Source: JAWLFY01 sp964462125 (GTDB taxonomy: Bacteria; Planctomycetota; Planctomycetia; Pirellulales; Pirellulaceae). Taken from it: a DNA stretch of 64,000 nt. A program made the position numbers and the translations under genes. Shown here piece after piece: positions 63,378-64,000 of the stretch. The stretch spans positions 6,739-70,738 of the forward strand of contig CAYWXT010000001.1 in assembly GCA_964462125.1 (NCBI GenBank), written 5' to 3'. Positions within the stretch are counted from its first letter, which is position 1; each line of letters begins with the position of its first letter. The notes beneath the pieces were generated by a model that saw nothing but the letters and a program-made list of their open reading frames with translations, had not been told where the DNA came from and did no database searches.

Positions 63378-64000
63378 CGATCTTACCGGGACAGCCGTAC
63401 CCGCTCGGGGCGACATGGGACGGAGAGGGAGTCAATTTTTCTCTCTTTTCGGAGCATGCTGAGAAGGTCGAGTTGTGCCTGTTCGATGTGATGGAGGCGG
63501 GGCGGGAAGCGGCGCGGATCACGCTTCCGGAGCGGACCAACCAGGCGTGGCACGGCTATCTTCCTGGGATTGAGCCGGGCCAGCTTTACGGATACCGCGT
63601 CCACGGCCCGTACGATCCCCAGGCGGGGCACCGTTTCAACCCGCACAAGGTGCTCGTCGATCCCTACGCCAAGGCGGTGGGCCGGACGACGACTTGGCGC
63701 GACGAGATGTTCGCCTACCGGATCGGCGACGAGCGGGAGGACCTCTCGTTCGATCGACGCGACAATGCCGGCTTTGTCCCGTTGGGCGTGGTGATCGACG
63801 AATCCTATGATTGGCAGAACGACCGCTGGCCGCGCGTCCCGTTCCACAAGACCGTCCTCTACGAGCTTCATGTCAAAGGATTCACGCAACGCCACCCCGA
63901 GGTTCCCGAGGAGCTGCGCGGGACCTACGCCGGATTGGCGAGCGAGCCGGTGATCCGTTACCTGAAAGAATTGGGGGTTACGTCGGTTGAGTTGATGCCG
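63374..64000 (+). CDS. glgX: Glycogen debranching enzyme GlgX, 5' part (runs off window)
   Basis: The first 209 residues of a GH13 isoamylase-type enzyme. The frame starts at CTG 63374, whose last two bases are part of the TGA of the alpha-CTD gene (CTGA overlap), giving (M)TILPGQPYPLGATWDGEGV. No ATG, GTG or TTG in this frame lies near, so a CTG start or an unseen upstream start in the same frame is implied. 'NFSLFSEHAEKVELCLFD' is the N-terminal CBM48 domain; 'YGYRVHGPYDPQAGHRFNPH', 'KVLVDPYAKAVGR', and 'HKTVLYELHVKGFTQRHPEV' with 'GTYAGLASEPVIRYLKELGV' lead into the catalytic barrel. GlgX hydrolyses alpha-1,6 branches of phosphorylase-limited glycogen. Confidence 0.9.
   Translation, partial: MTILPGQPYPLGATWDGEGVNFSLFSEHAEKVELCLFDVMEAGREAARITLPERTNQAWHGYLPGIEPGQLYGYRVHGPYDPQAGHRFNPHKVLVDPYAKAVGRTTTWRDEMFAYRIGDEREDLSFDRRDNAGFVPLGVVIDESYDWQNDRWPRVPFHKTVLYELHVKGFTQRHPEVPEELRGTYAGLASEPVIRYLKELGVTSVELMP

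Noticed and set aside
1..64000. tRNA or rRNA genes
   Set aside because: No cloverleaf with a T-loop consensus or rRNA-conserved segment was noticed by eye on either strand; a covariance search would be needed to be certain.

Overview
The window looks like a piece of a planctomycete chromosome, most likely from the Pirellulales (Rhodopirellula-like). This rests on several lineage-typical signs: a giant secreted protein with a LEPR-x-LLA N-terminus and a dockerin-like C-terminus; the cytochrome-domain/Tat-protein pairs DUF1592-type + DUF1552 and PSCyt1/DUF1549/DUF1553 + DUF1501; a stand-alone RNA polymerase alpha C-terminal-domain protein; and GC-rich coding DNA with long spurious antisense frames. 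Gene identities were read from sequence motifs only; no database search was run.

Bases 1-15581 carry most of a type VI secretion system (T6SS) on the + strand: an IcmF/TssM-like cytoplasmic fragment, a small unknown protein, a FliA/WhiG-type sigma factor, TssA, TssB, two TssC paralogues, a TagJ/ImpE-like protein, TssE, TssF, TssG and ClpV/TssH. Hcp, VgrG/PAAR, TssK and TssL are not in the window and may lie upstream. Unusual points are the sigma factor translationally coupled inside the cluster, the duplicated sheath gene, and a repeat-bearing spacer between the two tssC genes.

Bases 15763-21202 hold a + strand operon of a DUF1592-type cytochrome-domain protein, a DUF1552 Tat protein and a secreted ankyrin protein. 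Facing it is a giant gene (21435-32549, about 3700 residues) built of about 12 Calx-beta-like repeats, three delta-60 repeat blocks of seven units each, a GEVED domain, an SdrD_B-like domain, a seven-unit PD40 block and a dockerin. Each seven-unit block appears to be inserted before the last strand of a beta-sandwich domain. Upstream on the same strand are a possible small membrane protein and a 2020-residue polytopic membrane protein.

Bases 39002-50231 are mixed: a secreted protein, a TolC-like outer membrane lipoprotein, an NAD-dependent sugar epimerase, small membrane and receiver-like proteins, an AcpH-like protein, a ketose-3-epimerase-like TIM barrel, a secreted HEAT-like protein, an assimilatory APS reductase with a strong promoter and an adjacent Rrf2 regulator, and a FemAB-like protein. 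Two families of short inverted-repeat elements are scattered between genes: family A at 1518, 15594 and 42591, and family B at 39729 and 47588.

Bases 50228-55115 (- strand) are the DUF1549/DUF1553 + DUF1501 pair, divergent from a PQQ-like propeller protein. Bases 56541-61383 (- strand) are a housekeeping block: SRP RNA, dnaX, ebfC, recR and rpoN. Its dnaX lacks the usual zinc-finger cysteines and carries a run of ten A's with stop codons close by in both other frames, a likely tau/gamma slippage site. The window ends with a disordered charged protein, the alpha-CTD protein and the start of glgX, which seems to begin at a CTG overlapping the previous stop codon.
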